NCBI GenBank assembly: GCA_007858575.1
Contig: CP042279.1
Span: 1,984,001 to 2,048,000, forward strand
Reading direction: 5' to 3'
Length of the DNA: 64,000 nucleotides
Origin: Streptomyces sp. WAC08241
Lineage (GTDB): Bacteria > Actinomycetota > Actinomycetes > Streptomycetales > Streptomycetaceae
Shown: piece by piece, positions 1 through 9,244 of the stretch
How the letters are laid out: each line of letters starts with the position of its first letter
How positions within the stretch are numbered: position 1 is the first letter of the stretch
Position numbers and translations under genes: made by a program
The notes under the pieces: generated by a model
Told to the model about the DNA's origin: nothing
The model's database searches: none
Seen by the model: the letters and a program-made list of their open reading frames with translations, nothing else

Positions 1-1
1 C

Positions 2-370
2 GTCTCGGCGCTCCTGTTCGGCTTCGGCGCCTTCGTGCTGCTGCGCGGCGGGGACGACGACGAGAACGACGACACGGGCGGCCGGACGGTCACCGGCTTC
101 TGGCCGGTGTTCTCGACCGCCTTCACGGCCGTGTTCATCAGCGAGTGGGGCGACCTGACCCAGATCACCACCGCCAACCTGGCCGCCACCAACGGCACCT
201 GGTCGACGGCGATCGGCGCGTTCGCCGCCCTGACGAGCGTCTCCGCCCTCGCCCTGGTCGCGGGCCGCTTCATCGCGAAGCGCGTCCCCCTCAAGACCGT
301 CCAGCGCGTCGGCGGCGTGTGCATGGCGGGCCTCGCGATCTGGTCGCTCGTCGAGGTCTTCACCGGCTGA
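2..370 (+). CDS. TMEM165/GDT1 family membrane transporter, C-terminal part
   Basis: The gene enters from the left edge, so only the last 122 codons or so are present. After a charged linker (GGDDDENDD) comes a membrane segment with the family signature EWGDLTQ, matching the conserved E-x-G-D-(K/R/L)-T/S motif of GDT1/UPF0016 proteins, which export divalent cations (Ca2+/Mn2+) or protons. A second hydrophobic stretch follows and the protein ends in a short helix (SLVEVFTG). Full-length members are about 200 residues with six membrane helices in two repeats; what is visible is the second repeat. The family call is firm, the substrate is inference. Confidence 0.8.
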   Translation, partial: VSALLFGFGAFVLLRGGDDDENDDTGGRTVTGFWPVFSTAFTAVFISEWGDLTQITTANLAATNGTWSTAIGAFAALTSVSALALVAGRFIAKRVPLKTVQRVGGVCMAGLAIWSLVEVFTG

Positions 371-459
371 CGCCCTCCCCGTCATTCCCTCGCCCCACTG
401 CCCCGCCGTCCTCCGCAGGACGGCGGGCAGTCCTTTCCCCGGCTCGTCCGGACCCTTGA

Positions 460-482
460 TGAAGCAGTGAATCACTGCTTCA
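460..482. promoter_or_regulatory. Perfect inverted repeat, probable TetR operator
   Basis: TGAAGCAGTGA, one base, then its exact reverse complement TCACTGCTTCA. It ends 8 bases before the ATG of the TetR-family gene. The size and two-fold symmetry are those of a TetR-dimer operator, suggesting autoregulation of the TetR/acyl-CoA dehydrogenase operon. A GTG at 467 lies inside the palindrome and is unlikely to be the start codon. Confidence 0.7.
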
Positions 483-490
483 CTCCTTCC

Positions 491-1108
491 ATGCCCTACC
501 GACGCACCCCCGCCGTCCAGGCCAGGCTCGACGCCCAGCGCGCCTCCGTCGTCGAGGCGGCCCTCGGGCTGCTCGCCGAGCAGGGCTACGCGGGATGCAC
601 CGTGGCGGCCGTCGCCGCCCGGGCCGGGATCGCCACGGGCAGCGTCTACCGCCACTTCGACGGCAAGTCCGAACTCGCCGTCGAGCTCTTCCGAACCGTG
701 GTGGGCCGGGAGGTCGCGGCCGTCTCCGAGGCGGCCGGGAACCCCGGACACCGTTCGGCCGCCGAGCGGGTGGTCGCCGTCGTCGAGACCTTCGCCCTGC
801 GCGCCCTGAAGTCGCCCCGCCTCGCCTACGCGCTGCTCGCCGAGCCCGTCGACCCGGCCGTGGACGCCGAGCGGCTCGTCTTCCGGCGCGCGTTCCGGGA
901 CGTGTTCGCCGCCCGCGTCGAGGAGGGCGTCCGCTCGGGCGAACTGCCGCCCCAGGACCCCGTCCTGACGGCCTCGGCGCTGGTCGGGGCGGGCGCCGAG
1001 GCGCTCGTCGGCCCGCTGGCGGAGGGATCCGTCGGACCCGGCACCGTACCCGCACTCGTCACCTTCACCCTGCGAGCACTGGGAGTCCCCGATGCCGACC
1101 ACGCATGA
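491..1108 (+). CDS. TetR-family transcriptional regulator
   Basis: The N-terminal helix-turn-helix is clear (residues about 13-60: AALGLLAEQGYAGCTVAAVA, then AGIATGSVYRHFDGKSEL). A helical ligand-binding domain of about 140 residues follows, so the length (205 residues) is normal. I chose ATG 491 over an in-frame GTG at 467 because 467 lies inside the palindrome. The stop overlaps the start of the acyl-CoA dehydrogenase gene, so the two are translationally coupled. It probably represses its own operon and responds to an acyl-CoA or related metabolite; that role is inferred from context. Confidence 0.9.
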   Translation: MPYRRTPAVQARLDAQRASVVEAALGLLAEQGYAGCTVAAVAARAGIATGSVYRHFDGKSELAVELFRTVVGREVAAVSEAAGNPGHRSAAERVVAVVETFALRALKSPRLAYALLAEPVDPAVDAERLVFRRAFRDVFAARVEEGVRSGELPPQDPVLTASALVGAGAEALVGPLAEGSVGPGTVPALVTFTLRALGVPDADHA

Positions 1109-2738
1109 GGTCACCAACCAGGTCCCCCCGCTGACCGGTCACGACGTCTCCGCCGACCCCGCCCTCCTGGAGGCGCTGCGCCGGGAGGGCGCCGGCTGGG
1201 CCGAGGCGGAGGTCCGCGAGCTGGGCGTACGGGCGGGTGGAGCCGAGGCCCAGGAGTGGGGCGGCTCGCCGAGCGCCACTCCCCGTCCTGCACACCCACG
1301 ACCGGTACGGCCACCGGATCGACGAGGTCGAGTTCCACCCGTACTGGCACTCCCTGATGGACGTGGCCGTGCGGCACGGACTGCACGGCGCGCCCTGGGC
1401 CGACGAGCGGCCCGGCGCCCACGTGGCGCGCGCGGCCAAGGTGTTCGTGTGGGGCAGGCCGACGCCGGGCACCTGTGTCCGGTCTCCATGACGTACGCCG
1501 CCGTGCCTGCGCTGCGCGCCCGGCCGGAGCTCGCCGAGGTGTACGAGCCGCTGCTCACCTCCCGGTCGTACGACTTCGGGCTGCGGGTGCCGACGGAGAA
1601 GCGCGGGATCATCGCCGGGATGTCGATGACCGAGAAGCAGGGCGGTTCGGACGTCCGGGCGAACACGACGCGGGCGGTCCCGGCGGGCGAGCCCGGTCTG
1701 TACGCGCTGACCGGCCACAAGTGGTTCACCTCGGCCCCCATGTCCGACGTCTTCCTCACCCTCGCGCAGGCCCCCGGCGGGCTCTCCTGCTTCCTGGTGC
1801 CGCGCGTCCTGCCGGACGGCACCCGCAACGCGATCCGCCTCCAGCGCCTGAAGGACAAGCTGGGCAACCGGTCGAACGCCTCCTCCGAGATCGAGTACGA
1901 GGGCGCCCTCGGCCGGCTGGTCGGCGAGGAGGGGCGCGGGGTGGCGACCATCATCCGGATGGTCAACATGACGCGGCTCGACTGCGCCGTCAGCTCGGCG
2001 TCCGGGATGCGCCTCGGGCTCGTGCAGGCGGTCCACCACGCCACGCACCGGAGCGCGTTCGGGGCGCGGCTCGTCGACCAGCCGCTGATGCGCAACGTCC
2101 TGGCCGACCTGGCGGTGGAGGCGGAGGCGGCCACGCTGGCGGCGCTGCGGCTCGCCGGGGCGGTGGACCGGGCGGCGCGCGGCGACGCGGAGGAGGAGCA
2201 GGTGCGGCGGCTCGGCCTCGCGGTCACCAAGTACTGGGTGTGCAAGCGGGCGCCCGCGCACGCGGCCGAGGCCCTGGAGTGCCTGGGCGGCAACGGCTAC
2301 GTGGAGGACTCGGGCCTGCCGAGGCTCTACCGCGAGTCGCCGCTGCCCTCGATCTGGGAGGGCTCGGGGAACGTGGCCGCGCTCGACGTGCTGCGGGCCA
2401 TGGCCCGTCAGCCGCAGGCGGTGGAGGCGTACTTCGCGGAGGTCGACTGGGGTGCGGGCGCCGACCGGCGCCTGGACGCGGCGGTCGCCGGGCTCCGCAA
2501 GGAGCTCGCGGGGCTCGGCGACCCGGACGCGGCGGCGTACGGGGCGCGGCGGCTCGTGGAGCGGCTCGCGCTCGTCTTCCAGGGCTCGCTGCTGGTCCGG
2601 CACGGGCACCCGGCGGTGGCGGACGCGTTCTGCGCCTCGCGGCTCGACGGCGACCGGGGCCTGGCCTTCGGCACGCTCCCGGCGGGCGTGGACACGGCGT
2701 CGATCATCGAGCGGAGCGGCCCGGAGGCGGCGGTCTGA
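1092..2738 (+). CDS. AidB-like acyl-CoA dehydrogenase (three frameshifts)
   Basis: A flavin-dependent acyl-CoA dehydrogenase of the AidB subgroup, about 550 residues. AidB-type features are MTEKQGGSDVRANTT, GHKWFTSAPMSD (flavin/substrate region), QRLKDKLGNRSNASSE, and LGGNGYVEDSGLPRLYRESP near the C terminus. AidB proteins bind DNA and are linked to alkylation stress in E. coli; actinobacterial members may act in branched-chain acyl-CoA breakdown. The reading frame changes at about 1258, 1281 and 1451; at each point one extra G or C in a four-base run restores the expected sequence (for example SPVLHTHDRYGHRIDEVEFHP), so I read this as one intact gene with sequencing errors. It is co-transcribed with the upstream TetR gene (ATGA-type overlap). 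Confidence 0.85.
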   Translation: MPTTHEVTNQVPPLTGHDVSADPALLEALRREGAGWAEAEVRELGVRAGGAEAQEWGGSPSATPRPAHPRPVRPPDRRGRVPPVLALPDGRGRAARTARRALGRRAARRPRGARGQGVRVGQADAGHLCPVSMTYAAVPALRARPELAEVYEPLLTSRSYDFGLRVPTEKRGIIAGMSMTEKQGGSDVRANTTRAVPAGEPGLYALTGHKWFTSAPMSDVFLTLAQAPGGLSCFLVPRVLPDGTRNAIRLQRLKDKLGNRSNASSEIEYEGALGRLVGEEGRGVATIIRMVNMTRLDCAVSSASGMRLGLVQAVHHATHRSAFGARLVDQPLMRNVLADLAVEAEAATLAALRLAGAVDRAARGDAEEEQVRRLGLAVTKYWVCKRAPAHAAEALECLGGNGYVEDSGLPRLYRESPLPSIWEGSGNVAALDVLRAMARQPQAVEAYFAEVDWGAGADRRLDAAVAGLRKELAGLGDPDAAAYGARRLVERLALVFQGSLLVRHGHPAVADAFCASRLDGDRGLAFGTLPAGVDTASIIERSGPEAAV

Positions 2739-2852
2739 CGGGGTTCCTCCCCGGGTTTCCCGCCGTGCTCCCTCCGCCTTCCGGTGGCAGGTTGGGGAGC
2801 ACGTCCCGGTGGCGGGCCGAGGGGCACGTCGGAGCGCGAGGGAGGAGTCCCG

Positions 2853-4198
2853 TTGGACGGCGAGGCGACGCACGAGGAGCTGGACGCGCGGGCGGCCGGG
2901 GTCGCGGAGCGGGTGGTAGCCTGGCGGCGCCATCTGCACCGGCATCCGGAGCTGTCCAACCGCGAGGTGAACACGGCCCGTCTGGTGGCGGACCACCTGC
3001 GCGGCCTCGGGCTCGACGAGGTCCGTACGGGCATCGCGGGCCACGGGGTCGTGGGGGTCCTGCGCGGCGGGGCGGCGGGCGGGCGGGTCGTGGCGCTGCG
3101 GGCGGACACGGACGCGCTGCCGGTGCGGGACCTGTGCGGGGCGGACTTCGCCTCCGACGTGGTGGACGCCGACTACCCGGGCGGCCCGTTCCCGGTGTCG
3201 CACGCCTGCGGCCACGACTGCCACACGGCGATGCTGCTCGGCGCGGCGACGGTCCTCTCCGAGGTCCGCGACCGGCTGCCGGGGACCGTCCTGTTCGTCT
3301 TCCAGCCCGCCGAGGAGGGCCCGCCGGTGACCGAGGAGGGCGGGGCGCGGGCGATGGTCGAGGCGGGCGCCTTCGCCGACCCGGTGCCGACGATGGTCTT
3401 CGGGATGCACGTGACGCCGTACCCGGTGGGGTACGTGGGGTACAGGATCGGCAACCAGTACGGCGCGTCCACGCTCGTCCGGATCGTCGTCACCGGCCGG
3501 CAGACGCACGGCTCCACGCCCTGGCAGGGCGTCGATCCGATGCCGGCGGCCGGCGCGATCCTGACGGGCATCGGGCAGCTCTACCGGCAGGTCTCGGCCT
3601 TCGACCCGGTCACGGTGTCCATCGGGCACGTGGAGGACGTCGGCCGCTTCAACATCGTCGGGGAGACGGTGACGCTGTGGGGCACGGTCCGCACCGCCGT
3701 CGAGTCGGACATGGCGGAGGTGCGGCGGCGGCTCACGACGCTCGTGGAGCACTCGGCGGCGGCGTACGGGGCGACGGCCACGGCGGAGTACCTCCAGCCC
3801 GTGCCGCCCGTGCGCAACAGCGGGCCGTGGGTGGCGGCCGGGCTCCCGACCTTCCGCCGGGTGGCCGGCGAGGGGCGCGTGGTGGAGACGGGCGGGACGC
3901 TCGGGTACGACGACGTCTCCGAGTTCGTACGGCGGTTCGGCGGCCTGTACGTGACGCTCGGCGTCCAGGACGCGGCCCTGGACGCGTCGGGCCGGCCGGT
4001 CCCCGTGGAGGACGGGCGCGGTCTGGTGACCAACCACAACCCCGGCTTCTACGCCGACGACTCCGCCCTCGTCACCGGTGTCCGGCTGCACGCGCACGTG
4101 GCGTACGACCACCTGAGGGGAGCCCTCGTCCCCGGGAGGAGAGCCCCGACGCGGGCGGGCGGCTTCCGGCGCGGCGACCGCCGGCGCGAAGGACCTGA
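2853..4198 (+). CDS. M20-family amidohydrolase/peptidase
   Basis: A metal-dependent hydrolase of the M20D (aminoacylase/IAA-amino acid hydrolase-like) family. Visible motifs are RRHLHRHPELS near the N terminus, ALRADTDALPV, the metal-binding HACGHDCHTAMLLGAA, FQPAEEG, and the dimerisation-domain segment VTGRQTHGSTPWQGVDP. It probably splits N-acyl amino acids or amide conjugates in the cytoplasm; the substrate is unknown. The TTG at 2853 is preceded by GGAGG and fits the usual N terminus. The open frame runs past the expected C terminus (RLHAHVAYDHLRGALVPG), so a one-base loss after about 4116 is likely; the end given (TGA, other frame) is an estimate. Confidence 0.8.
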
Positions 4199-4280
4199 GC
4201 CGGGCGGCGGCCTCGACTTGCGTCCCCGCCGTCACACGGGAGGCTGGGGGTATCCGCCCGCGCACCCCGCAGGGAGAGAC

Positions 4281-4598
4281 ATGATGCCGGACCTCACCGC
4301 CCTCGCCGACGAGCACCTGGCCGCGGCCCGCACCGCGCCGCACGGGCGGAGCGCCCATCTGGTGATGCACGACGGAGTGCTCCGGCAGACCGTCATCGCC
4401 CTGACGGCGGGCACCTCCTGGACGAGCACAACGCGCGCCGGCCGCGAGCCTCCAGGTGCTGCGGGCCGCGTGAGCCTGACGGCGGCCGACCGGGCGGAGG
4501 AACTGCGGGCGGGCACGCTCCGCATGATCCCCAAGGAGCGGCACGGGCTCACCGCCCTGGAGGACGCGGTGGTCCTCCTGACCGCCGTGAACGACTGA
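4281..4598 (+). CDS. Cupin-like small protein
   Basis: Starts MMPDLTALADEHLAAARTAPHGRSAHLVMHDGVLRQ (first half only) and ends KERHGLTALEDAVVLLTAVND; about 105 residues. The layout matches short actinobacterial cupins: the middle should read as a DEHN strand followed by an S/LQVLRGRV strand, and that sequence is present in the neighbouring frames between about 4425 and 4470, so two compensating indels scramble some 15 residues here. A GGGAGAG ribosome site precedes the ATG. The role is unknown; such cupins act as small-molecule binding or detoxifying proteins. Confidence 0.6.
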   Translation: MMPDLTALADEHLAAARTAPHGRSAHLVMHDGVLRQTVIALTAGTSWTSTTRAGREPPGAAGRVSLTAADRAEELRAGTLRMIPKERHGLTALEDAVVLLTAVND

Positions 4599-4619
4599 AC
4601 CGGCCCTCCCCGCCCCCGG

Positions 4620-5128
4620 TCACCCGGTCGCGTCGAGGTCCTCCGCGTAGTGCTCGACGGCCGCCCGGTACGCGCGCACGGACGGGTCCTCGCTGGTCGC
4701 GGCGAGCAGGCGCAGCAGCAGGGCGACCGACTCGTGGTGGCGGCCCGTGTTGTAGAGGGCCATCGCGAGGAAGGCGCGCAGGGAGCCGTCCTCGGGGAAC
4801 TCCCCGACCGCGCGGGTCAGGAGGGCGACCGCGTCCTCGTACCGGCCGAGCACCCGGTAGGTGCTGCCGAGGCCGAGGAGGGCGCCGCGCCGTTCGTCGG
4901 GCGCGAGCCGGCCGGTGGTGTCGTCGAGGGCCCGTTCGTAGTACGGCACGGCCTCCGCCTCCAGGCCCAGGACGTCGTGCGCCCAGGCCGTCTGGTAGGC
5001 GACCCCGGGGTCGTCCGGCCACCGGGCGGCGAGCCCGGCGAGCCGCTCGCGGGCGTCTTCCCTGCGGCCCGCCTCGCGCAGCGCGACCGCCTCGGCCAGC
5101 AGGCCGTCCTCTCCTCGTGGTGCTCCAT
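4620..5128 (-). CDS. Tetratricopeptide-repeat protein
   Basis: About 168 residues made of TPR-like helical pairs (AEAVALREAGRREDARERL, then YQTAWAHDVLGLEAEAVPYYERALD, then YRVLGRYEDAVALLTRAV, then LYNTGRHHESVALLLRLLA). The spacing of small and aromatic residues is that of TPR units, so it is probably a protein-protein adaptor in the cytosol. The natural start is the ATG at 5126-5128 (MEHHEER...), one frame away from the body because of a one-base loss just inside the gene. It has no clear operon partner. Confidence 0.7.
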
Positions 5129-5297
5129 GGCACCATCCTCGCAGCCCGCGCCGGAGGCCCCCGCTCCGGCTGCCAGGTGACGGGGCGCCATAGCGGGCGG
5201 GCCGGATTGTGGCGTCCTCACCCATGGAGGACGGCTCCGGGGAGGCCGTAGCGTCCCGGCCGATCCCCCGTCAGGAACGAGTCGCCCGGGAGCCCCC

Positions 5298-6901
5298 ATG
5301 CGTTCACTCCCGTCCTGCCCGCTCGCGCGGGCCACGCCGTCTCGCGGCGCTGCTGTGCGCCGCCGCGAGCCTCTTCCCGACCGCGGGCCCCGCCGGGCCG
5401 CTGCTCCCCCGCCCGTGCCCGGCACGCTCCAGGGTACGACATCGGCTCCGTGTTCAGCGCGGGCGTCTCGTCCGGCGGGTACATGGCCACGCAGTTGCAC
5501 GTGGCGTACTCGGGGACGTTCGAGGGCTCCGCGGTGTTCGCCTCGGGGCCGTACGACTGCGCCCGGGGCCAGCTCGCCACGGCGCTCAACGCCTGCATGG
5601 ACACCGTCCAGGACCTCCAGCTCGCCACTCTGGAACAGGCCACCCGCGACCGGTCGGCACAGGGGCAGGTCGACCCGGTGGCGAACCTGTCCGGCGACCC
5701 GGTGTACGTCTTCAGCGGGTCGGCGGACAGCACGGTGAAGCGGCCGGTGGTGAACGCGCTCTCCGACTACTACGGGCGGTTCGGCGCCCGGGTCCTCTAC
5801 GACCGGTCCACGGCGGCGGGGCACGCCTGGATCACCCCGCTCGGCCCCAACTCCTGCGGGGTGACGCAGACCCCGTTCCTGAACAAGTGCGGGACCGACG
5901 CGGAGGGGCGCTGCTCGGGCACCTCTTCGGGTCGGTCGCGGCGCCCGGTTCGGGGACGGGCGGTTCGCTGATCCGCTTCGACCAGAACGCGTACGCGCCC
6001 GGCGGTTCGGCCTCGGCGATCTCGATGGGGGCGGAGGGCTTCGCGTACGTGCCGAAGTCCTGCTCCGACGGGGCGCGCTGCCGCCTGCTCGTGGCGCTGC
6101 ACGGCTGCAAGCAGGGGTACGCGTACCAGGGCTTCGGGACCCGGTTCGTCGAGGGCGCGTACCTCAACGAGTACGCCGACACCAACGACATGATCGTGCT
6201 GTACCCGCAGGCGGCGGCCACGGGGACCCTGGAGAACCCGAACGGCTGCTGGAACTGGTGGGGTTACCTCGGTGACACGGCCTACGCCCGGCACGGCGGG
6301 AAGCAGATCGAGGCGATCATGGGCATGGTGCGGAGCGCTGCGCGGCACTGGGACGCCGCCGCCCCCGTCCGACCGGACGGTGCTGGGCAGCACGGACGCC
6401 GAGGACGGTTACGTGAAGGCGGCGGCGGACGGTTCGGGGCGGCGGTCGGCACCCTGGAGGACGTGTCCGGGCTGGCGCTGGGCCGGGGACGGACGGGAAG
6501 GCGAACCGTACGGTGGTCTCCTTCGACACCTCGCGGATCCCGGCCGGCAAGCAGGTCTCCCGGGCCTGGCTGACCGTCACGCGGTCGAGCGGCTCGGGCG
6601 ACCCCTGGCCTCGCCCGCCGGGAACCGGCTCCTGGTGGACGTGCGGACGGGCTGCTTCGGCGGGTGCGCGGTCGAGCCGGCCGACTGGTCGGCGCCGGCC
6701 ACGGTGGCGGGCGGCGCGCGGATCGACGCGTTCTCGTCCGGGAGCGCGGTGTCGACGGACCTGTCGGCGGAGGCGGTCGCGGCCCTGAACCGGGGCGGGA
6801 CCACCCAGTTCCGCCTCGGGTTCGCGTCGGCGCCGACCGGCACGGCGTACCTCTTCGTGAACCGGGACGCGCCGGTGACGCTGACGGTCGAGTACCGGTA
6901 G
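5298..6901 (+). CDS. Secreted PHB-depolymerase-like esterase with C-terminal accessory domain
   Basis: The N terminus is a signal peptide (Arg-rich start, then a Leu/Ala core from about 5330). The alpha/beta-hydrolase nucleophile motif is GVSSGGYMA (G-x-S-x-G) near 5465, followed by YDCARG, the Asp-containing VYVFSGSADSTVK, and AAGHAWITP carrying the catalytic His. The second half repeats LPB-type segments (LLVALHGCKQGY, NPNGCWNWWGYLGD). From about 6400 a beta-rich accessory domain (YVKAAADGSG, VVSFDTSRIPAGKQ, DAPVTLTVEYR) resembles DNRLRE-type modules. The call is an exported esterase on poly(3-hydroxyalkanoate) or related esters. At least six frame changes (about 5325, 5405, 5440, 5930, 6400, 6600) break it; all look like single-base indels. 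Confidence 0.7.
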
Positions 6902-6999
6902 GCGAGGGCCGGTGACCGAGTGCCGGTGAGCCGGGTACCGGTGGCCGGGTGCCGGTGCTCGACCACCGGTGACCGACGGGGTGCGCCGTCGGGGTTCGC

Positions 7000-8373
7000 T
7001 CAGAGGGCCGGTCGAGACCGCCCGCCGCGGGTCCGGGATCCACGGCGGGCGGGAGGGGCCCGGCCCGAAGGCGCTGCCCCGCAGCCACTCGGACCAGTCC
7101 AGGTTCCAGTCGCCGAAGCCGTTGCCGAAGGGGGTCATGGGCTCCCCGTGGCCGTTGACCACCCGGACGAGGTCGCCCTCGCGCACGGTGCGGAACAGCC
7201 AGGCGGCGTCCTCGGTGCTCATGCCGGTGCAGCCGTGGCTGACGTCCTCGCTGCCCTGCGCGTCGAGGGACCAGGGGCCGCGTGCAGGTACTCGCCGCTC
7301 CAGGTCACCCGGGTGGCCCAGCGGACCTTCAGGTCGTAGAAGTCGTCGCTGCCCCGGTCGATGCCGATGGAGTCGCCCCGCATGCGGACCACGGGCTCCT
7401 TGCCCAGGACGACCTTGGTGCCGCCGCGGGTGCGGTATCCGGCCTTGCCGGTGGTGACGGGGAGGGTGCGGAGCAGCCGGCCGTCGCGGTACACGCGCAT
7501 CCGGTGGGCGGCGACGTCGGTGACGGCCTCGACCCGGGCGCCGGTGGTGAAGGCGAGGGGCGGGAGGGGCCGCCGTACAGGCCGCCGGTGATCCGGGTCC
7601 CGTCGAGGCCGCTGTGGACCCGGACGGTGGCGCGGGCGGGCCAGTAGCCCCGGGGCCGGTAGTGGAGGGTGGTGGGCCGACCCAGTACCAGGAGCCTTCG
7701 ACGTGGGGCTCGGCCCGTACGTCGAGGGCGCGCTCGACGGCCCGGCGGGCGCGGGGGTCGTCCGCCGGTACGGGGTGGCTGAGTTCGGCGGTGACCGGTC
7801 GGCCGACCCCGTACGTACCGCCGTCGCCGGGTCCGAAGGAGACGGTGAGCCGGTCCCCGCGGGCACCCCGGCGGTGCGGAAGTCCAGGCGGGCGAGGGCG
7901 CGGCGGGGGCCCTCGGTGCCGGTCCGCTCGACGAGGAGCCGGGCGGCGTAGCGGCCTCCCGCCGGAAGCGGGGCGGCGCTGGTCCACCGGTGCGGTCCGT
8001 GCCGACCGTTCCGGCGATCCGGCGGCCGCGCCGGTCGGTGACGGTCACGTCGGCGAGCGCTCCTCCGGTGCGCAGCGTCAGTTCCACCGGTCCGGGGCCC
8101 TCGGGTCGAGGGTGAACGGCGTTCCGGTGAGGACGGTACGGGCCCGCTCCCGCCGCTCGCGTGCAGCGGGACCGTGTGGCGCAGTCCGGCGCACAGTTCT
8201 CCGCCGCCGGCGCAGCCGTCCACCGAGACGACGGCGGAGGGGCGGGATCCGGGGCCGAGGCGGCCGGCACGTCCCGGTCGGCGCTCGCGCCCGCGACCGC
8301 GTCCGGTCCCGCGAGCGAGGGGGCCGCCGTGGCGGCGAGGACGGCGCCGACCGCGAGGGACAGGGCACCCCAC
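7000..8373 (-). CDS. L,D-transpeptidase (YkuD) with N-terminal Ig-like region
   Basis: The catalytic domain contains the YkuD signature around VSHGCTGMSTEDAAWLF, with the nucleophilic Cys in SHGC and the typical streptomycete GM after it. Upstream are FTTGARVEAVTDVAAHRMRV and GGTKVVLGKEPVVRM strands; downstream is MTPFGNGFGDWNLDW. The family crosslinks peptidoglycan 3-3 and is exported. An N-terminal hydrophobic stretch (ALSLAVGAVLAA in one frame near 8350) looks like a signal sequence. The gene is cut by several frame changes (about 7285, 7570, 7690, 8000, 8270), so the exact start is uncertain; it lies between 8373 and about 8460. The stop given at 7000-7002 is inferred from a frame correction. 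Confidence 0.7.
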
Positions 8374-8485
8374 CCCGTGCGTATCTGCGTGACGACACGT
8401 CGGACACCCTCCCCTTTCGCGTGGCGCGCGGTGAGTCGGCGGACGGTGCCGACCCGGGCATCACATCCGATGGGAGGAGGAAAAT

Positions 8486-8626
8486 ATGATCAAGGGGCTG
8501 GGCGTGGCGGAGGAGTCGGGCTCGAGACGACTCGAATGGGTCAGTGGGACGGCCGGCGGGGCGGCGGAACTCCGGTTCAGCGGGGCGGCTCCGGGAGTTC
8601 CTCGCCGGTCTCCAGAAGGGACTTGA
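8486..8626 (+). CDS. Possible 46-residue small protein
   Basis: An ATG at 8486 follows an unusually strong ribosome-binding stretch (GGGAGGAGGAAAAT) and opens a 46-codon frame (MIKGLGVAEESGSRRLEWVS...) ending at TGA 8624-8626. It lies between the divergent start of the L,D-transpeptidase and the 3' end of the SRPBCC gene, which it overlaps on the opposite strand. I recognise no family. The only support is the ribosome site and start. Confidence 0.25.
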   Translation: MIKGLGVAEESGSRRLEWVSGTAGGAAELRFSGAAPGVPRRSPEGT

Positions 8627-9060
8627 GGCTGGAGACGATCGCGGGCCAGCCCTCGCCGATCAGCTCCTTGATGGTGCCGTCGGGCGCCAGGCCGCCGTGG
8701 GTGACCGTCAGCCTGACCGTGTCGCCCGACGGTTCGATCGCGAAGTCCACCCGGGACCGGGGCTCCGCCGCGAGGCCTTCGTACACCTCGTGCCCGAGGC
8801 CGACGGCGTCCGCCCAGGCCGGGGTGAAGGTGTGCCAGGTGTACGAGAGGAGGCGGCCGGGCTCGGCCGCGAGGACCACCTGCCCGGGGTCGGCGGTCCT
8901 GCGGCCGCCCTCCTCCCAGACCATGGGGGCGCCGGGGACCAGTCCGTCTCGAAGGCCACGCCCCAGTAGCGGCGGGTGAGCCCCGGGTCGGTGAGTGCCT
9001 TCCAGAGCTCCTCGGGGTGGTCCGGATGTAGGTGGTGTAGACGAACGTGTCGCTGTCCAT
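8577..9060 (-). CDS. SRPBCC (AHSA1/START-like) domain protein
   Basis: Begins MDSDTFVYTTYIRTTPEELW once a one-base loss in the G run 9014-9017 is corrected, continues through a Trp-rich segment and ends LETGEELPEPPR. The pattern (TTPEELWKALTDP near the start, LLSYTWHTF, SRVDFAIEPSGDTVRLTVTHGG, GWPAIVSSLKSLLETG) is the AHSA1 helix-grip fold. Many such proteins are partnered with ArsR or PadR regulators; here a PadR gene starts 185 bases away on the other strand. The function is a probable small-molecule binding or stress role. Confidence 0.8.
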
Positions 9061-9193
9061 CGCGCTGCCCTCGGATCTGCTCCCCGCGGCTTCCCCTCCC
9101 CTCCAGCCTAGGCGGGCGCCGGACGTACGTGCCAGCGAAGGAGACCGGGGCGCCATGGGCGGGCGCCCCTCGCCCGATCCGATGATCCTTCTT

Positions 9194-9227
9194 CCGTTGA
9201 ATAGGTGCGGAAGAAACTATTCAACGG
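9194..9227. promoter_or_regulatory. Perfect 11-bp inverted repeat, probable PadR operator
   Basis: CCGTTGAATAG and its exact reverse complement CTATTCAACGG, separated by 12 bases. It lies 18 bases before the PadR start codon, in the space shared with the divergent SRPBCC gene (start at 9060). The arms are AT-rich against a GC-rich background. Its position suggests that PadR represses itself and perhaps the neighbour. Confidence 0.65.
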
Positions 9228-9244
9228 ACTGCTAGCGTGTCCGG

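Noticed and set aside
1065..4544. Long open frame on the minus strand across the acyl-CoA dehydrogenase and M20 genes (over 1100 codons)
   Set aside because: It is the mirror of GC-rich plus-strand genes; the product is an Arg/Pro/His-rich sequence with no domain, while the plus strand gives clear conserved motifs.
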